From positions 1 through 52,370 of the forward strand of contig CALMUT010000221.1 of assembly GCA_937872925.1 (NCBI GenBank): a DNA stretch of 52,370 nucleotides, read 5' to 3'. Both the position numbers and the translations under genes were made by a program. Below are positions 17,257-25,499 of the stretch, in pieces. Every line of letters starts with the position of its first letter. The stretch's first letter is position 1. A model generated the notes under the pieces. The model saw nothing but the letters and a program-made list of their open reading frames with translations. It was not told the DNA's origin and made no database searches. Source of the DNA: an uncultured Myxococcales bacterium (lineage in GTDB: Bacteria > Myxococcota_A > Polyangia > Polyangiales > Polyangiaceae).

Positions 17257-18048
17257 ATGGAGTTCTTGCCGTATCTGGTGGCCACACCCGCGCTGCAGCA
17301 GCGCTTGTGCCTTGCGCCTTTGGGCCACAGCTTCGCGGCTCAACGCATTTTCGATCCTATGCGCCGCGCCAGTGCTCCCTTCCTGGATCGTTTGGAGCAA
17401 CTCGACGCCGCCACCTTCGGGCGTGAAGGCATGGCGATGCCGCGTTGGGCATTCTACGACTGCGCCGAGCTACCGGGTGCCGTGCTGGGGCTTGCAGCCC
17501 GGGCCGCTGAGGTGCCCGAGGAGCTGCGAAGCAATTTCGGGAAGGTCAGCGACGCAGAGCTAGTCCCGCTTTCCATGTACATGGCCATTCCCACACTCAC
17601 CGAGCACGAGTGGCTTGGGTTTTCCCTATGCGCCTTCGACGTGGCGGCAGCCTTCTTGGGCGCCGCCATTGACGTGGCCACTCTGGCGCTTTCCGTCGCC
17701 ACGCTGCGTGCACGTCAGGTGACCGGTACCGTGCAATGGGGCTCGCGCCATCTCAGCGCGACCGCTCGGTTTGCACCGCTGTCCGTTCTGGCCGCCCACT
17801 TGCCTGCGCACACCCGTGCCGCGACCTGCGTGTTTCGCTTCGAAGCCAATGCGGCTTGCATCGAGCGTGCGCTTGCCGACACGCCGCCGATCCTTGGCGA
17901 CATCCAATGGCTGGCGGCCGGAGACACGCAGATGCACCAAGCGGCACAAATGCGCATTGAGGCGGGACAACGCGCCAGCATCGTGGGGCAGCCTGAGACC
18001 CGCGACGGTAGTCAGCACATTCCCCTGCATTGGGAGGCGGCGCCGTGA
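17257..18048 (+). CDS. Unrecognised protein, first of a tandem paralogous pair
   Basis: A 263-aa protein without signal peptide or lipobox. It shares a scaffold with the next gene: LVATP near the start, the block REGMAMPRWAFYDCAELPG, then LVPLSMYMAIPT, and TVQWGSRHLSATARFAPLS. A hydrophobic stretch around residues 125-150 (DVAAAFLGAAIDVATLALSV) is present here but not clearly in the paralogue. I cannot match it to a family. The GTGA overlap with the following gene implies coupled translation and perhaps a heteromer. Confidence 0.75.
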   Translation: MEFLPYLVATPALQQRLCLAPLGHSFAAQRIFDPMRRASAPFLDRLEQLDAATFGREGMAMPRWAFYDCAELPGAVLGLAARAAEVPEELRSNFGKVSDAELVPLSMYMAIPTLTEHEWLGFSLCAFDVAAAFLGAAIDVATLALSVATLRARQVTGTVQWGSRHLSATARFAPLSVLAAHLPAHTRAATCVFRFEANAACIERALADTPPILGDIQWLAAGDTQMHQAAQMRIEAGQRASIVGQPETRDGSQHIPLHWEAAP

Positions 18049-18890
18049 GTCTCGCGCCACGGAACCCACGCTTGCTTGCGGAGCTGGTGCCCTTCGTCGT
18101 CGCGACGCCGGAAAACCGAAAACACCTCGACCTGTCACCCTTTGGTTTGTCCGTCACTCCGGAGCACGTCTTCGATCCGCTCAAGACGCGTGCCGCGCCG
18201 TTCCTGGAACTCTTGCGGCGCCTCGACACGCTCACCTTCGGACCCGAGGGCATGCCGATGCCCCGCTGGGTATTCGTAGACGGCGCGGAACTGCCAGGTG
18301 GGATCGCCGGGTTCGGCTGCTTGACGAAGCGCTTGAGTGCAGAGGCGCGCGCTTTGATCGCGCCGCCCGACGACTACGCCGGGCTGGTGCCACTGTCGAT
18401 GTTCATCGCCATTCCCACCCACCAGCGCGGCACCTGGCTCGGCCACAATTTGGCTAGTCTGGCGCCGCAGATCCCCGGAGACAAACTGTCCGGGCTGGGC
18501 GGACTCACCAAAGCCACGGGGCTTTCCGTGTATCGAGCAGCGCGACAGATCGGCGTCACGCAGTGGGCCAGCCGCGCTCTGCACATCCATACGCGCATGG
18601 GGCCCCTTGAACTGTTGACGGCATGGACGCCCGCGCACAGCGAAGCATGGTCCCTCACCTATCGCGTAGAACTCGAAACCGAAACGCTCTATCACTTGGC
18701 CCGGGATCCCCGGGGAAAGGTTGCGCGCCCCAAGCCCGAAAGCCACTTGGACAGCGCAGACCACGAAGCCATGCAAGCGTTGCAAGATCGTATCGAAGCC
18801 GGGGAACACTGGTGCATCGTTGGCGCGCCCGAAGTACTAGAGCCCGGTCGACAGCGTGTTCCGATTTCGCGCATTGCCGGCCGCGCGTGA
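18045..18890 (+). CDS. Unrecognised protein, second of a tandem paralogous pair
   Basis: A 281-aa protein starting at GTG 18045, whose TGA-overlapping start couples it to the upstream gene. The paralogy is clear from PEGMPMPRWVFVDGAELPGG, LVPLSMFIAIPT, VTQWASRALHIHTRMGPLEL and the closing RIEAGEHWCIVGAPE (RIEAGQRASIVGQPE in the first copy). No signal peptide or metal motif is obvious. The strict conservation of the MPRW and VPLSM blocks marks a real family whose function I cannot name. Confidence 0.75.
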   Translation: MSLAPRNPRLLAELVPFVVATPENRKHLDLSPFGLSVTPEHVFDPLKTRAAPFLELLRRLDTLTFGPEGMPMPRWVFVDGAELPGGIAGFGCLTKRLSAEARALIAPPDDYAGLVPLSMFIAIPTHQRGTWLGHNLASLAPQIPGDKLSGLGGLTKATGLSVYRAARQIGVTQWASRALHIHTRMGPLELLTAWTPAHSEAWSLTYRVELETETLYHLARDPRGKVARPKPESHLDSADHEAMQALQDRIEAGEHWCIVGAPEVLEPGRQRVPISRIAGRA

Positions 18891-18916
18891 ATCCTTAGAC
18901 AGACCTCCGCTACCGG

Positions 18917-20194
18917 CTACAGCGGGTTCTCAAAGGTGTCCCGCTCGACGCCGTTGACGTCGAACATGCGGCCCTTGAGCGACGTGGGGCCGAATTCGAG
19001 GATGGTGAAGTTGTAGAATCTGCCCTTCGCGGCGCGCATGGCGCAGGTCGGCCGGTCAATATTCTCGTCGAGGTCGTGTAGCGCGGCGCCGCCACCACCA
19101 ACGGTGATGTAGGTCACAGACTTCGTGGCGTCCGCCGAATGAGGAAGCTCGAAGCGTTCATAGCCGTGCACATGCGCCTGGGCGACAAGAGTGACGCCAT
19201 GCTTTTCGAACAATGGCTGATACGCAGCGCGCCGAGTGTCTGGCTGACTCACGGGACCGCAGGAAACCAGCGGTCTGTGGAAATACACGACCGAGCCGCG
19301 GTAGCCGGGTTTGGCAGCAGCGTCTGCCAGCTGCTTTTCGAACCAGACGAACTGTTCCGTGCCTGGGTCCATGTCGCCTTCGCTATTGAGAGCAAAGAAC
19401 CAAACGCCTCCGCTCTGCACGCGGTAGTAGTCGTCGGTACCGTCAAAGCCTGCCTTGCCGAAGAAGCGCAGGAAATACTGCTCGTACTCGTCGGGCTTCT
19501 CGAATTCGTGGTTGCCCAGGGCTGGGAAAATCGCGCCTTGGGCAAACATTGGCATCATGATGGGGAACCAAGACGCCCAGGTTTCCAGAATCGACAAGTA
19601 ATACTGGATGTCGCCACCGTGGATGGTGAAGTCATAGTTGTGTTTGGCTGCTTCTGCGAGCAAGCCAGCGGTGCCTCCGAGCGCGGGATTGGTGTCGCCG
19701 ATCGCCAGCACTTTGAAGCTATCTCCTGGCGCACGGGCAGTGCAGAAGCGACCGCTGTTCGCTGCACCTTCGGCGAGCTGGTAGCGGTAGCAGGTCGCGG
19801 GCGCGAGAGAGTCCAGCGCGAGCTCGTGCATGTAGTACGTGCCCGCCAAATCCGGCGGTGCGTTCACGTTGAGGCTGCTATACGTGTTGTTCACGACGAA
19901 GGGCCGCACACTTGCGGCGTACTCCTTCGGCGTGCCCCCTCCTTCCGTCGTGAGGGTAACGCCAGGCGCACTGCCCTCTCTACACGCTTCCCAGCGCAAG
20001 ATGGCGCTGGTTTCCGTCACGCCCACCACCCAGGGGCCCTTGCTGACACTTCCGGGCGCGCTGCAGAGGCCGCCGTCCGCGTCCGCGTCAACGCCCGCGT
20101 CGCTCGGCGTATTGGGTTTCGCGCCCTCGTCGGATCCTGAGCACGTAGCAAGCGCCACGCAAGCAACCGCGGTGGTCCATCGCAGGAGGCGCAT
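18917..20194 (-). CDS. Purple-acid-phosphatase-like metallophosphoesterase lipoprotein
   Basis: A 425-aa exported enzyme. The signal peptide ends in LATC, a plausible lipobox. An N-terminal fibronectin-like domain (WVVGVTETSAILRWEA) precedes the calcineurin-like catalytic domain, whose metal motifs are in order: GDTNP, GGDIQYY, GNHE, a histidine in VVYFHRPL and AHVHGYER. This order is that of purple acid phosphatases, which hydrolyse phosphomonoesters outside the cytoplasm using Fe with Zn, Mn or Fe. The final motif reads AHVHGYER where GHxHxYER is usual. A phosphate-scavenging role is likely. Confidence 0.85.
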   Translation of the reverse strand: MRLLRWTTAVACVALATCSGSDEGAKPNTPSDAGVDADADGGLCSAPGSVSKGPWVVGVTETSAILRWEACREGSAPGVTLTTEGGGTPKEYAASVRPFVVNNTYSSLNVNAPPDLAGTYYMHELALDSLAPATCYRYQLAEGAANSGRFCTARAPGDSFKVLAIGDTNPALGGTAGLLAEAAKHNYDFTIHGGDIQYYLSILETWASWFPIMMPMFAQGAIFPALGNHEFEKPDEYEQYFLRFFGKAGFDGTDDYYRVQSGGVWFFALNSEGDMDPGTEQFVWFEKQLADAAAKPGYRGSVVYFHRPLVSCGPVSQPDTRRAAYQPLFEKHGVTLVAQAHVHGYERFELPHSADATKSVTYITVGGGGAALHDLDENIDRPTCAMRAAKGRFYNFTILEFGPTSLKGRMFDVNGVERDTFENPL

Positions 20195-20288
20195 GCCGCC
20201 TAGACTAGCACGACAGGAGTTGGACCTTGGGCGCGACGACAAAGCGCAAGGTGCACGGCCCACAAATGCGTGCCGCCAGGCGCTGACC

Positions 20289-21224
20289 TCAGTGCAGCGT
20301 TGCGATGAAGATCAGAGATGGCGACGTGACGGTCCAGTCTTCCTCGACGCCGTTGTTGTCGTAGTTGAGCTTGGCGTAGGTGAAGCGCGCCATGCCACCC
20401 AGACTCCACTGTTCCGCGACCCAGAAATCGTAGCCCAGGCCGACGGCGAAGCCGGGTCCTGTGCCTGAGTCGTCCCCACCAACAGTGACGCTTCCCACAG
20501 TGACTTCGTAGTTGCCTTGGGCGAACCCCAGGAAGGCTTGGAGATGGAAGCCACTCGTCGGATCGATATAGTAGTTCAAGAATGGACCGATGAGTGCCAC
20601 CGAAGCCGTCGCCTCGTCATAGTCGATACTCTGACCGTTGACTTCCACGTCCGGGTCGGAAAGCCCAATCGCGAACAAGCCGCCGCCGATCACCAAGCCC
20701 GGTGCGGGGGTTCCGCCGAGCAGGAACTCAAACAGAACCCCTCCTCCGGAGATCTTCGCGTCATCCGAGGCGCTACTGCCTTGGACGGTTTGTTCACCCT
20801 CGGCGTTGGCATAGGCGAAGCCCAGGCCGAAGCGGAGGAAGAATCCGTCGTGCTCGTGCACGCCGACGGGGGTTTCGTAGCTGGGCGGCGGGCCGTAGCC
20901 CGGTTGCTGGCCGTAGCCGGGTTGCTGGCCGTAGCCGGGTTGCTGGCCGTAGCCGGGTTGCTGGCCGTAGCCGGGTTGCTGGCCGTAGCCCGGTTGCGGC
21001 TGGCCGTAGCCCGGTTGCGGCTGACCGTAGCCGGGGGGCGGTTGATTCGGTGGTTGCGCGGGCGGCTGGCTTGGCGGCGGCGGCGGGGGCTGGCCGGGAG
21101 GGGGAGCGGGTGGCGCGGAATCAACGGGAGGCGGCGGCGGCGGCGCCCCTTGAGCCGACGCGGCGCTCCCCCACGCGCTCGCGATCAGCACGGCGGCCCA
21201 GTTCAGTGTCTGTTTCTGCATCAT
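20289..21224 (-). CDS. Outer-membrane beta-barrel-like protein with Pro/Gln/Gly/Tyr repeat
   Basis: A 311-aa exported protein. The signal peptide ends SAASAQG, then about 95 residues are almost only Pro, Gln, Gly and Tyr, including repeated PGYGQQ. The C-terminal 190 residues alternate in the manner of an outer-membrane beta-barrel ([49 protein letters not shown]) and finish with SLIFIATLH. Two adjacent ATGs are possible, and a GAGGTGA site lies just upstream. The repeat could be a flexible, possibly self-associating extension into the periplasm. Confidence 0.75.
   Translation of the reverse strand: MMQKQTLNWAAVLIASAWGSAASAQGAPPPPPPVDSAPPAPPPGQPPPPPPSQPPAQPPNQPPPGYGQPQPGYGQPQPGYGQQPGYGQQPGYGQQPGYGQQPGYGQQPGYGPPPSYETPVGVHEHDGFFLRFGLGFAYANAEGEQTVQGSSASDDAKISGGGVLFEFLLGGTPAPGLVIGGGLFAIGLSDPDVEVNGQSIDYDEATASVALIGPFLNYYIDPTSGFHLQAFLGFAQGNYEVTVGSVTVGGDDSGTGPGFAVGLGYDFWVAEQWSLGGMARFTYAKLNYDNNGVEEDWTVTSPSLIFIATLH
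20895..21032 (-). repeat. In-frame 18-bp and 21-bp tandem repeats (PGYGQQ / PGYGQPQ)
   Basis: The hexamer gtagcc recurs every 18 bases at 20895, 20913, 20931, 20949, 20967 and 20985, and then with 21-base steps at 21006 and 21027. The units are nearly identical at DNA level and code for PGYGQQ or PGYGQPQ in the outer-membrane protein. Such near-perfect units can gain or lose copies by slippage without breaking the frame. Confidence 0.9.
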
Positions 21225-21274
21225 CAGTCACCTCGTCGTATTCGTAGCAGATCCCCAGCAAGTCATGAGCGTTG

Positions 21275-21700
21275 TCACGAAGTCGTGACGGCATCCGGCA
21301 ACTCGTTGCCGGCGATGTCCTCGCCCGGCGCATGCTCGCGCAGTACTTCGCCGATCTGTTCCAGCGCGGCGCAGATGCCTGCGAGGGGCTCGCCGATGGA
21401 AAAGCCACGCTCGATCTCAGTAGCGACGGACCGCCAGAACCCGGCCTTCCCCGCGTCGCGGACTCCGGAACCAGCGTGGACCGAGCACTGGCCATCGTCG
21501 AACGCCACGTAAAGCAGGACGGCAGTGTCTTCCTGGGTGCGATCCATACCGAACGAAGCAAACAGCTCTTCGGCACGTTCGGCCGGTGTTCTCTTTTTCG
21601 GGCAACGTCGCTCCAAGTGCACCCGCACTTCTCCACGATGGCCTTTTTCGGCCTCGGCGATGGCGGCGGTGAGTTCCTGTCGATCCACTTGGTCGAACAT
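21275..21700 (-). CDS. TPM-domain protein
   Basis: A 141-aa protein starting at ATG 21700 with an AAGGAG ribosome site just upstream. The sequence matches the TPM fold: HRGEVRVHLE, then RAEELFASFGMDRTQEDTA, VLLYVAFDDGQCSVHAGSGV and a closing helix. TPM domains occur in YgcG-like proteins and in the plant photosystem II repair protein TLP18.3, where weak phosphatase activity was described. Usual bacterial copies have a signal peptide and membrane helix; this one has neither, so it looks cytoplasmic. It is divergent from the DUF2185 gene. Confidence 0.75.
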   Translation of the reverse strand: MFDQVDRQELTAAIAEAEKGHRGEVRVHLERRCPKKRTPAERAEELFASFGMDRTQEDTAVLLYVAFDDGQCSVHAGSGVRDAGKAGFWRSVATEIERGFSIGEPLAGICAALEQIGEVLREHAPGEDIAGNELPDAVTTS

Positions 21701-21957
21701 GGTTGCTCCTTCGTCGGGGCTCGGCCCCCCTTGCGCACGATACACCTTTTGCTCGACTTTGTGGTCAAGGCGCCCAGCATTTGCCTCAGCCAGCGGCGGC
21801 CCTCTGGCGGTTCGCCATGGAAAAAACTGTCGCTGGAACGAATGCAACGCTGGAGGCGATTCAGCGTCGCTTCCTGGAGCAGCACTTGAGCGCGGCGTGG
21901 CTGACTCGGGCGTGCGCCATTTGCAGCCAACCCGCACGTCGCTATTGTGTCGAGAGA

Positions 21958-22749
21958 ATGATGGCACCGAAGAAGGCTATCCGGCTTCGCCCTGAAGACA
22001 TTAAACCACTGGTCAAGAGCGTGGGCGGGTGCTTGGCCACGGACCGGATCACCGTTGAGGGCCGCCCGGTGGGCTACATGTATCGTGAGTCCCCGCAGGA
22101 CGAGCTCGACTCCGGCTGGCGATTCATGGCCGGAGACGAGTCCGACGCCTACATGGACGATGCGAACAATCATGGCGTGTACCCCGTCAACACGATTGCG
22201 AACTACGATCCCGATATCATCGCGCATCTGAACGAAGCCGTGGGCGCAGCCTTCCTGCGGGATCCCAAGACGGGTGAGTTCATGTCCGCGGAAGACTCCG
22301 CTGGCGACGACGATCAGGGGCACGACGTAGACGGGCCAGTCGCGGTCGGGGACTTCGCGCTCAGTCCAAGCTGGGCCCTATCGCTCCCCCGAGAGTTCCA
22401 TCGGCGTGTGGAAAACGGGGATTTGGTGCTTTCGAGTCCAGGCCTCACGCTTTACATCGTCGCCTGGAATAACGACAAAAACGACCGCATTGCCTCTCGC
22501 TTGGGCCAGCTCAAAAAGAGCGTGCCCGCGGAGGCGTTTGAGCCAATCGACACTCGCCGACGGGACCTTGCGCAGTTCTCCTACCGCCTGGTGGAAGATG
22601 GAGTGCAAGCGGTTCAGGGCTTTGTGGTGGCCCCCACGGGGCACCTGCAAGTATCCATCTACTTCGACGACGCTGCCGATCTAGAGACAGCGCGAGCGAT
22701 CTTCTTGAGCATGCGTGGGGTGGACGCCGACGCGGCGCGCCCGACCTGA
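21958..22749 (+). CDS. DUF2185 (Imm33-type) protein with extra C-terminal domain
   Basis: A 263-aa protein. Residues about 15-110 match DUF2185, seen among immunity proteins of polymorphic toxin systems: GGCLATDRITVEGRPVGYMY, SGWRFMAGDESDAYMDD and VYPVNTIANYDPDIIAHLN. A second alpha/beta domain (residues about 130-255) has no name I know. ATG 21958 is immediately followed by a second ATG. An alternative start at 21817 would add a segment with CAICSQPARRYC. No toxin gene is adjacent, so the immunity role is only suggested by the family. Confidence 0.75.
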   Translation: MMAPKKAIRLRPEDIKPLVKSVGGCLATDRITVEGRPVGYMYRESPQDELDSGWRFMAGDESDAYMDDANNHGVYPVNTIANYDPDIIAHLNEAVGAAFLRDPKTGEFMSAEDSAGDDDQGHDVDGPVAVGDFALSPSWALSLPREFHRRVENGDLVLSSPGLTLYIVAWNNDKNDRIASRLGQLKKSVPAEAFEPIDTRRRDLAQFSYRLVEDGVQAVQGFVVAPTGHLQVSIYFDDAADLETARAIFLSMRGVDADAARPT

Positions 22750-22812
22750 GCGGGGCGCGCCTGCGCAGCCATTGCCGCACTTCCGCGACTCAAACGAGCG
22801 TGGCGCTGGGTG

Positions 22813-23241
22813 CTACTTCTTGAAGCCGCGAATGACTTTGACGAGTTCGTCTTGCATCGCGTCCTTGCCCTTAAGGTCGGGATTGCCCGGCATGATCATG
22901 CTCTTGCCCACAGCAGCCCCGCCGCCGAGCAGCACCTTCTTGAGGTGTGCGTCGTCAACGGATCCCTGCCACGCCGCGTCCGTAAGGTCCCGGGGCTTCG
23001 GGTTCAACGCGGCGGCACCGGGGCCATCGCCTTTTCCGCTCTCGCCGTGGCAGACGACACACTTCGTCTCGAAATACTTTTTGGCCGCAGCGGGCGAGGC
23101 TTCTCCGCCTCCAGCTGCCGCAGCGGTCGCCGCCGGGGCCGCACTGCCACCTGCCGCTGCGCCTCCGTCCGACTTCTTGTCACAGGCAACCGCCGTCAAC
23201 ACGCAGGCGGCGCCAAGTACGAGCATCCACTTCGTTTGCAT
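22813..23241 (-). CDS. Lipoprotein cytochrome c, likely electron donor near nosZ
   Basis: A 142-aa monohaem cytochrome. The signal peptide ends in the lipobox VAC at C20, followed by an Ala/Gly linker of about 35 residues. The haem site CVVCH is at 61-65 and a likely axial methionine lies in KSMIMPGNPDLKG. ATG 23241 is supported by TAGGAGAAG upstream. The gene is divergent from nosZ across 274 bp. A tethered cytochrome c next to nosZ is a good candidate to pass electrons from the bc1/quinol side to the CuA site; small lipoprotein cytochromes also occur in other nos clusters. Confidence 0.85.
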   Translation of the reverse strand: MQTKWMLVLGAACVLTAVACDKKSDGGAAAGGSAAPAATAAAAGGGEASPAAAKKYFETKCVVCHGESGKGDGPGAAALNPKPRDLTDAAWQGSVDDAHLKKVLLGGGAAVGKSMIMPGNPDLKGKDAMQDELVKVIRGFKK

Positions 23242-23346
23242 TCTGCTTCTCCTATCCCCCCGGCACTCAATCGGCCGCTCCGTAACACAGGCCGCGGCCC
23301 CGGCGCTACCGGGCTTATGGGTCCAAGCCGGCGGGATCGGCCCTAG

Positions 23347-23364
23347 TTGCGCGAAATTTGCGCG
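23347..23364. promoter_or_regulatory. Direct repeat TTGCGCG x2 in the nosZ/cytochrome c divergent promoter
   Basis: TTGCGCG occurs at 23347-23353 and 23358-23364, offset by 11 bases (one helical turn) and flanking an A/T-rich centre. The same stretch can be read as the dyad GCGCG-AAATTTG-CGCGC (23349-23365). It lies midway between the two divergent starts. No FNR/Dnr-type TTGAT-N4-ATCAA box was found there. It is a candidate operator for joint control of nosZ and the cytochrome. Confidence 0.35.
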
Positions 23365-23449
23365 CTCCGGCTGCGACAAAACGCCACAGGTGCAGGACTT
23401 TCACACCAGCTGAACGAGCGTTTTGCGTATGGTCTCCGGGAGTTTTCGG

Positions 23450-23477
23450 CCTCCTCGGGCGCTTCGCCTCCGAGAGG
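23450..23477 (+). promoter_or_regulatory. Possible stem-loop in the nosZ leader
   Basis: CCTCCTCGG at 23450-23458 can pair with CCGAGAGG at 23470-23477, leaving one bulged C and an 11-base loop. It ends 39 bases before the nosZ ATG. No T-run follows, so it is not a typical terminator; it could affect mRNA stability or translation. Chance pairing in GC-rich DNA is quite possible. Confidence 0.25.
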
Positions 23478-23515
23478 GTTTCGGTACTCCAGCGTTCCAT
23501 CCACCGAGGTGAGTC

Positions 23516-25411
23516 ATGTCCAAGAAAGAATCCAAACCCGATAACCGCCGCGAGTTCCTTGTTGGCTCGCTAGCCGTGGGAGCGTCCGCCGTACTCGCTG
23601 GTTGCGAGAACAAGACGCAGGCCCCTCCCCCCGGAGGCAGCGGCACGGCCGCCGGCAGCGCTGGAGCAGCGACAGCACCCGGCGCAGCAAAGGTGCCGCA
23701 CATCGGGCCCGGCCAACTCGACGACTACTACGGCTTCTGGAGCGGCGGACAGTCCGGCGAGATCCGCATTCTGGGTATCCCCTCCATGCGCGAACTCAAG
23801 CGCATCGCAGTATTCAACCGCGATGCAGCCACCGGCTGGGGCGGCACGGACTACTCGAAGGAGATCCTGGGCGGCACGCTCTCGGGCGACACGCACCACG
23901 TGCATCCCTCCTATAACGAGGGCACCTACGACGGCCGCTACATCTACGTGAACGACAAAGCCCATGCCCGTCTCGCACGCGTCGACTGCGAAGCCATGGA
24001 AGTCGACAAGATCACCGCCATCCCGAACTCCCAAGGCACCCACGGCATCTTCCCGCAGCGCCACAAGACCGGGCTGGTCCTGTGCAACGGTGAGTTCCGT
24101 ACGCCCCAGGCCAATGACGGTCGCGACCTGGAAGACGCCACGAAGTGGGGCTCCATGCACACCGCCATCGACGGCGAGTCCATGGAGGTCAAATGGCAGG
24201 TCATGGTCGAAGGCAACATGGATTTGTGCGCCACCGACTACAAAGGCACCTATTCCTTCGCCACTTCTTACAACCTGGAGGGCGCCCTCGATTCAGAAGG
24301 CATGATGGCCAATGAGCGTGACTGCCTCTATGTCTTCAATATCCCCGAGATCGAGAAGGCCGTTGCCGAAGGCAAAGGCATCAAGGTCGGCGATTCCGAA
24401 GTCCCCGTGATCGACGCGCGCGGCGACAACGGTCCCTATGTGCAGCGCATCCCAGTTCCGAAGAGCCCCCACGGCGTGAACATCGACCCCACGGGCAAAT
24501 ACGCCGTGGTCTCCGGTAAGCTATCGCCGACGGTCAGCGTGGTGGCCATCGACAAGTTGGCGGACGTCTTCGGCGGTAAGGTGAAGCCCCGCGACGCCGT
24601 GATCGCCGAGCCGGAAGTCGGTCTCGGGCCGCTGCACACTGCCTTCGACAACAAGGGCAACGCTTACACGTCGATCTTCTTGGACTCCGTCGTGACCAAG
24701 TGGAACATCGACAAGGCGATCCAAGCGTACACGGCCAAGGGCGAGAAGCCCGACCCCATCATCCAGAAGCTGGATGTGCACTATCAGATTGGTCACATCA
24801 ACGCGAGCATGAGTGAGACCAAAGAAGCGGACGGCAAGTGGCTGATCGCTCTGTGCAAGTTCTCCAAGGACCGCTTCCTGAACGTCGGTCCGCTGCACAG
24901 CGAAAACGACCAGCTGATCGACATCTCCGGCGACAAGATGGTGCTGGTCCATGACGGCCCGACGTACCCCGAGCCCCATGACGCGGTCATCGCCAAGAAG
25001 GAGCTCTTCCACCCGAAGAAGATGCAGAAGCGCACCATGCCGCGCTTCGAGCTCTACAAGAAGTGGGCCGAAGAAGACGGAGTGGACCTGTTCAAGGACA
25101 ACAAGGTTGTACGCAAGGGCAAGAACGTCCGCGTGTACATGACCAGCCTGGCGCCAAACTTCGGAATGAAGGAGTTCAAGGTCAAGAAAGGCGACACGGT
25201 CCAGCTCATCGTCACCAACCAAGACAAGGTCGAAGACCTGTGCCACGGCGTCTGCGTCAGCAAGCACGACGTGAACTACTTGGTGAACCCCCAGGACACG
25301 CAGAGCCACACCTTCGTTGCCGACAAGGCCGGCGTCTATTGGTACTACTGCCCCTGGTTCTGCCATGCGCTCCACCTTGAGATGCGCGGGCGCATGACCG
25401 TCGAAGCGTGA
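23516..25411 (+). CDS. nosZ: Nitrous oxide reductase NosZ, predicted Tat-exported lipoprotein
   Basis: A 631-aa copper enzyme that reduces N2O to N2 in the periplasm. The seven histidines expected for the CuZ centre fit H127, H128, H176, H319, H374, H427 and H488. The CuA ligands fit H577, C612, W614, C616, H620 and M623, in the C-terminal cupredoxin domain (YYCPWFCHALHLEM). Sequence style (SPTVSVVAIDKL, CKFSKDRF, VHDGPTYPEPHD) and the linked nosR point to the Tat-type clade I group. The signal peptide has RREFL at 11-15 and then LAGC at 27-30, a lipobox, followed by a Pro/Gly/Ala linker to about residue 59. GAGGTGA precedes the ATG. First gene of nosZRDFYL. Confidence 0.97.
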   Translation: MSKKESKPDNRREFLVGSLAVGASAVLAGCENKTQAPPPGGSGTAAGSAGAATAPGAAKVPHIGPGQLDDYYGFWSGGQSGEIRILGIPSMRELKRIAVFNRDAATGWGGTDYSKEILGGTLSGDTHHVHPSYNEGTYDGRYIYVNDKAHARLARVDCEAMEVDKITAIPNSQGTHGIFPQRHKTGLVLCNGEFRTPQANDGRDLEDATKWGSMHTAIDGESMEVKWQVMVEGNMDLCATDYKGTYSFATSYNLEGALDSEGMMANERDCLYVFNIPEIEKAVAEGKGIKVGDSEVPVIDARGDNGPYVQRIPVPKSPHGVNIDPTGKYAVVSGKLSPTVSVVAIDKLADVFGGKVKPRDAVIAEPEVGLGPLHTAFDNKGNAYTSIFLDSVVTKWNIDKAIQAYTAKGEKPDPIIQKLDVHYQIGHINASMSETKEADGKWLIALCKFSKDRFLNVGPLHSENDQLIDISGDKMVLVHDGPTYPEPHDAVIAKKELFHPKKMQKRTMPRFELYKKWAEEDGVDLFKDNKVVRKGKNVRVYMTSLAPNFGMKEFKVKKGDTVQLIVTNQDKVEDLCHGVCVSKHDVNYLVNPQDTQSHTFVADKAGVYWYYCPWFCHALHLEMRGRMTVEA

Positions 25412-25499
25412 CCTTCCGACAGTGCCGTGGCTCGTCCGCAACCCGGGGCGGGCCACGCGCTTCAAGAGCGAGGGGGCCACTCCCAAGGAGTGCCACCAA

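Noticed and set aside
21121..22323. A 400-residue minus-strand frame across the TPM and DUF2185 genes
   Set aside because: It lies opposite or out of frame with two genes that have family motifs and ribosome sites; its own sequence shows no domain.
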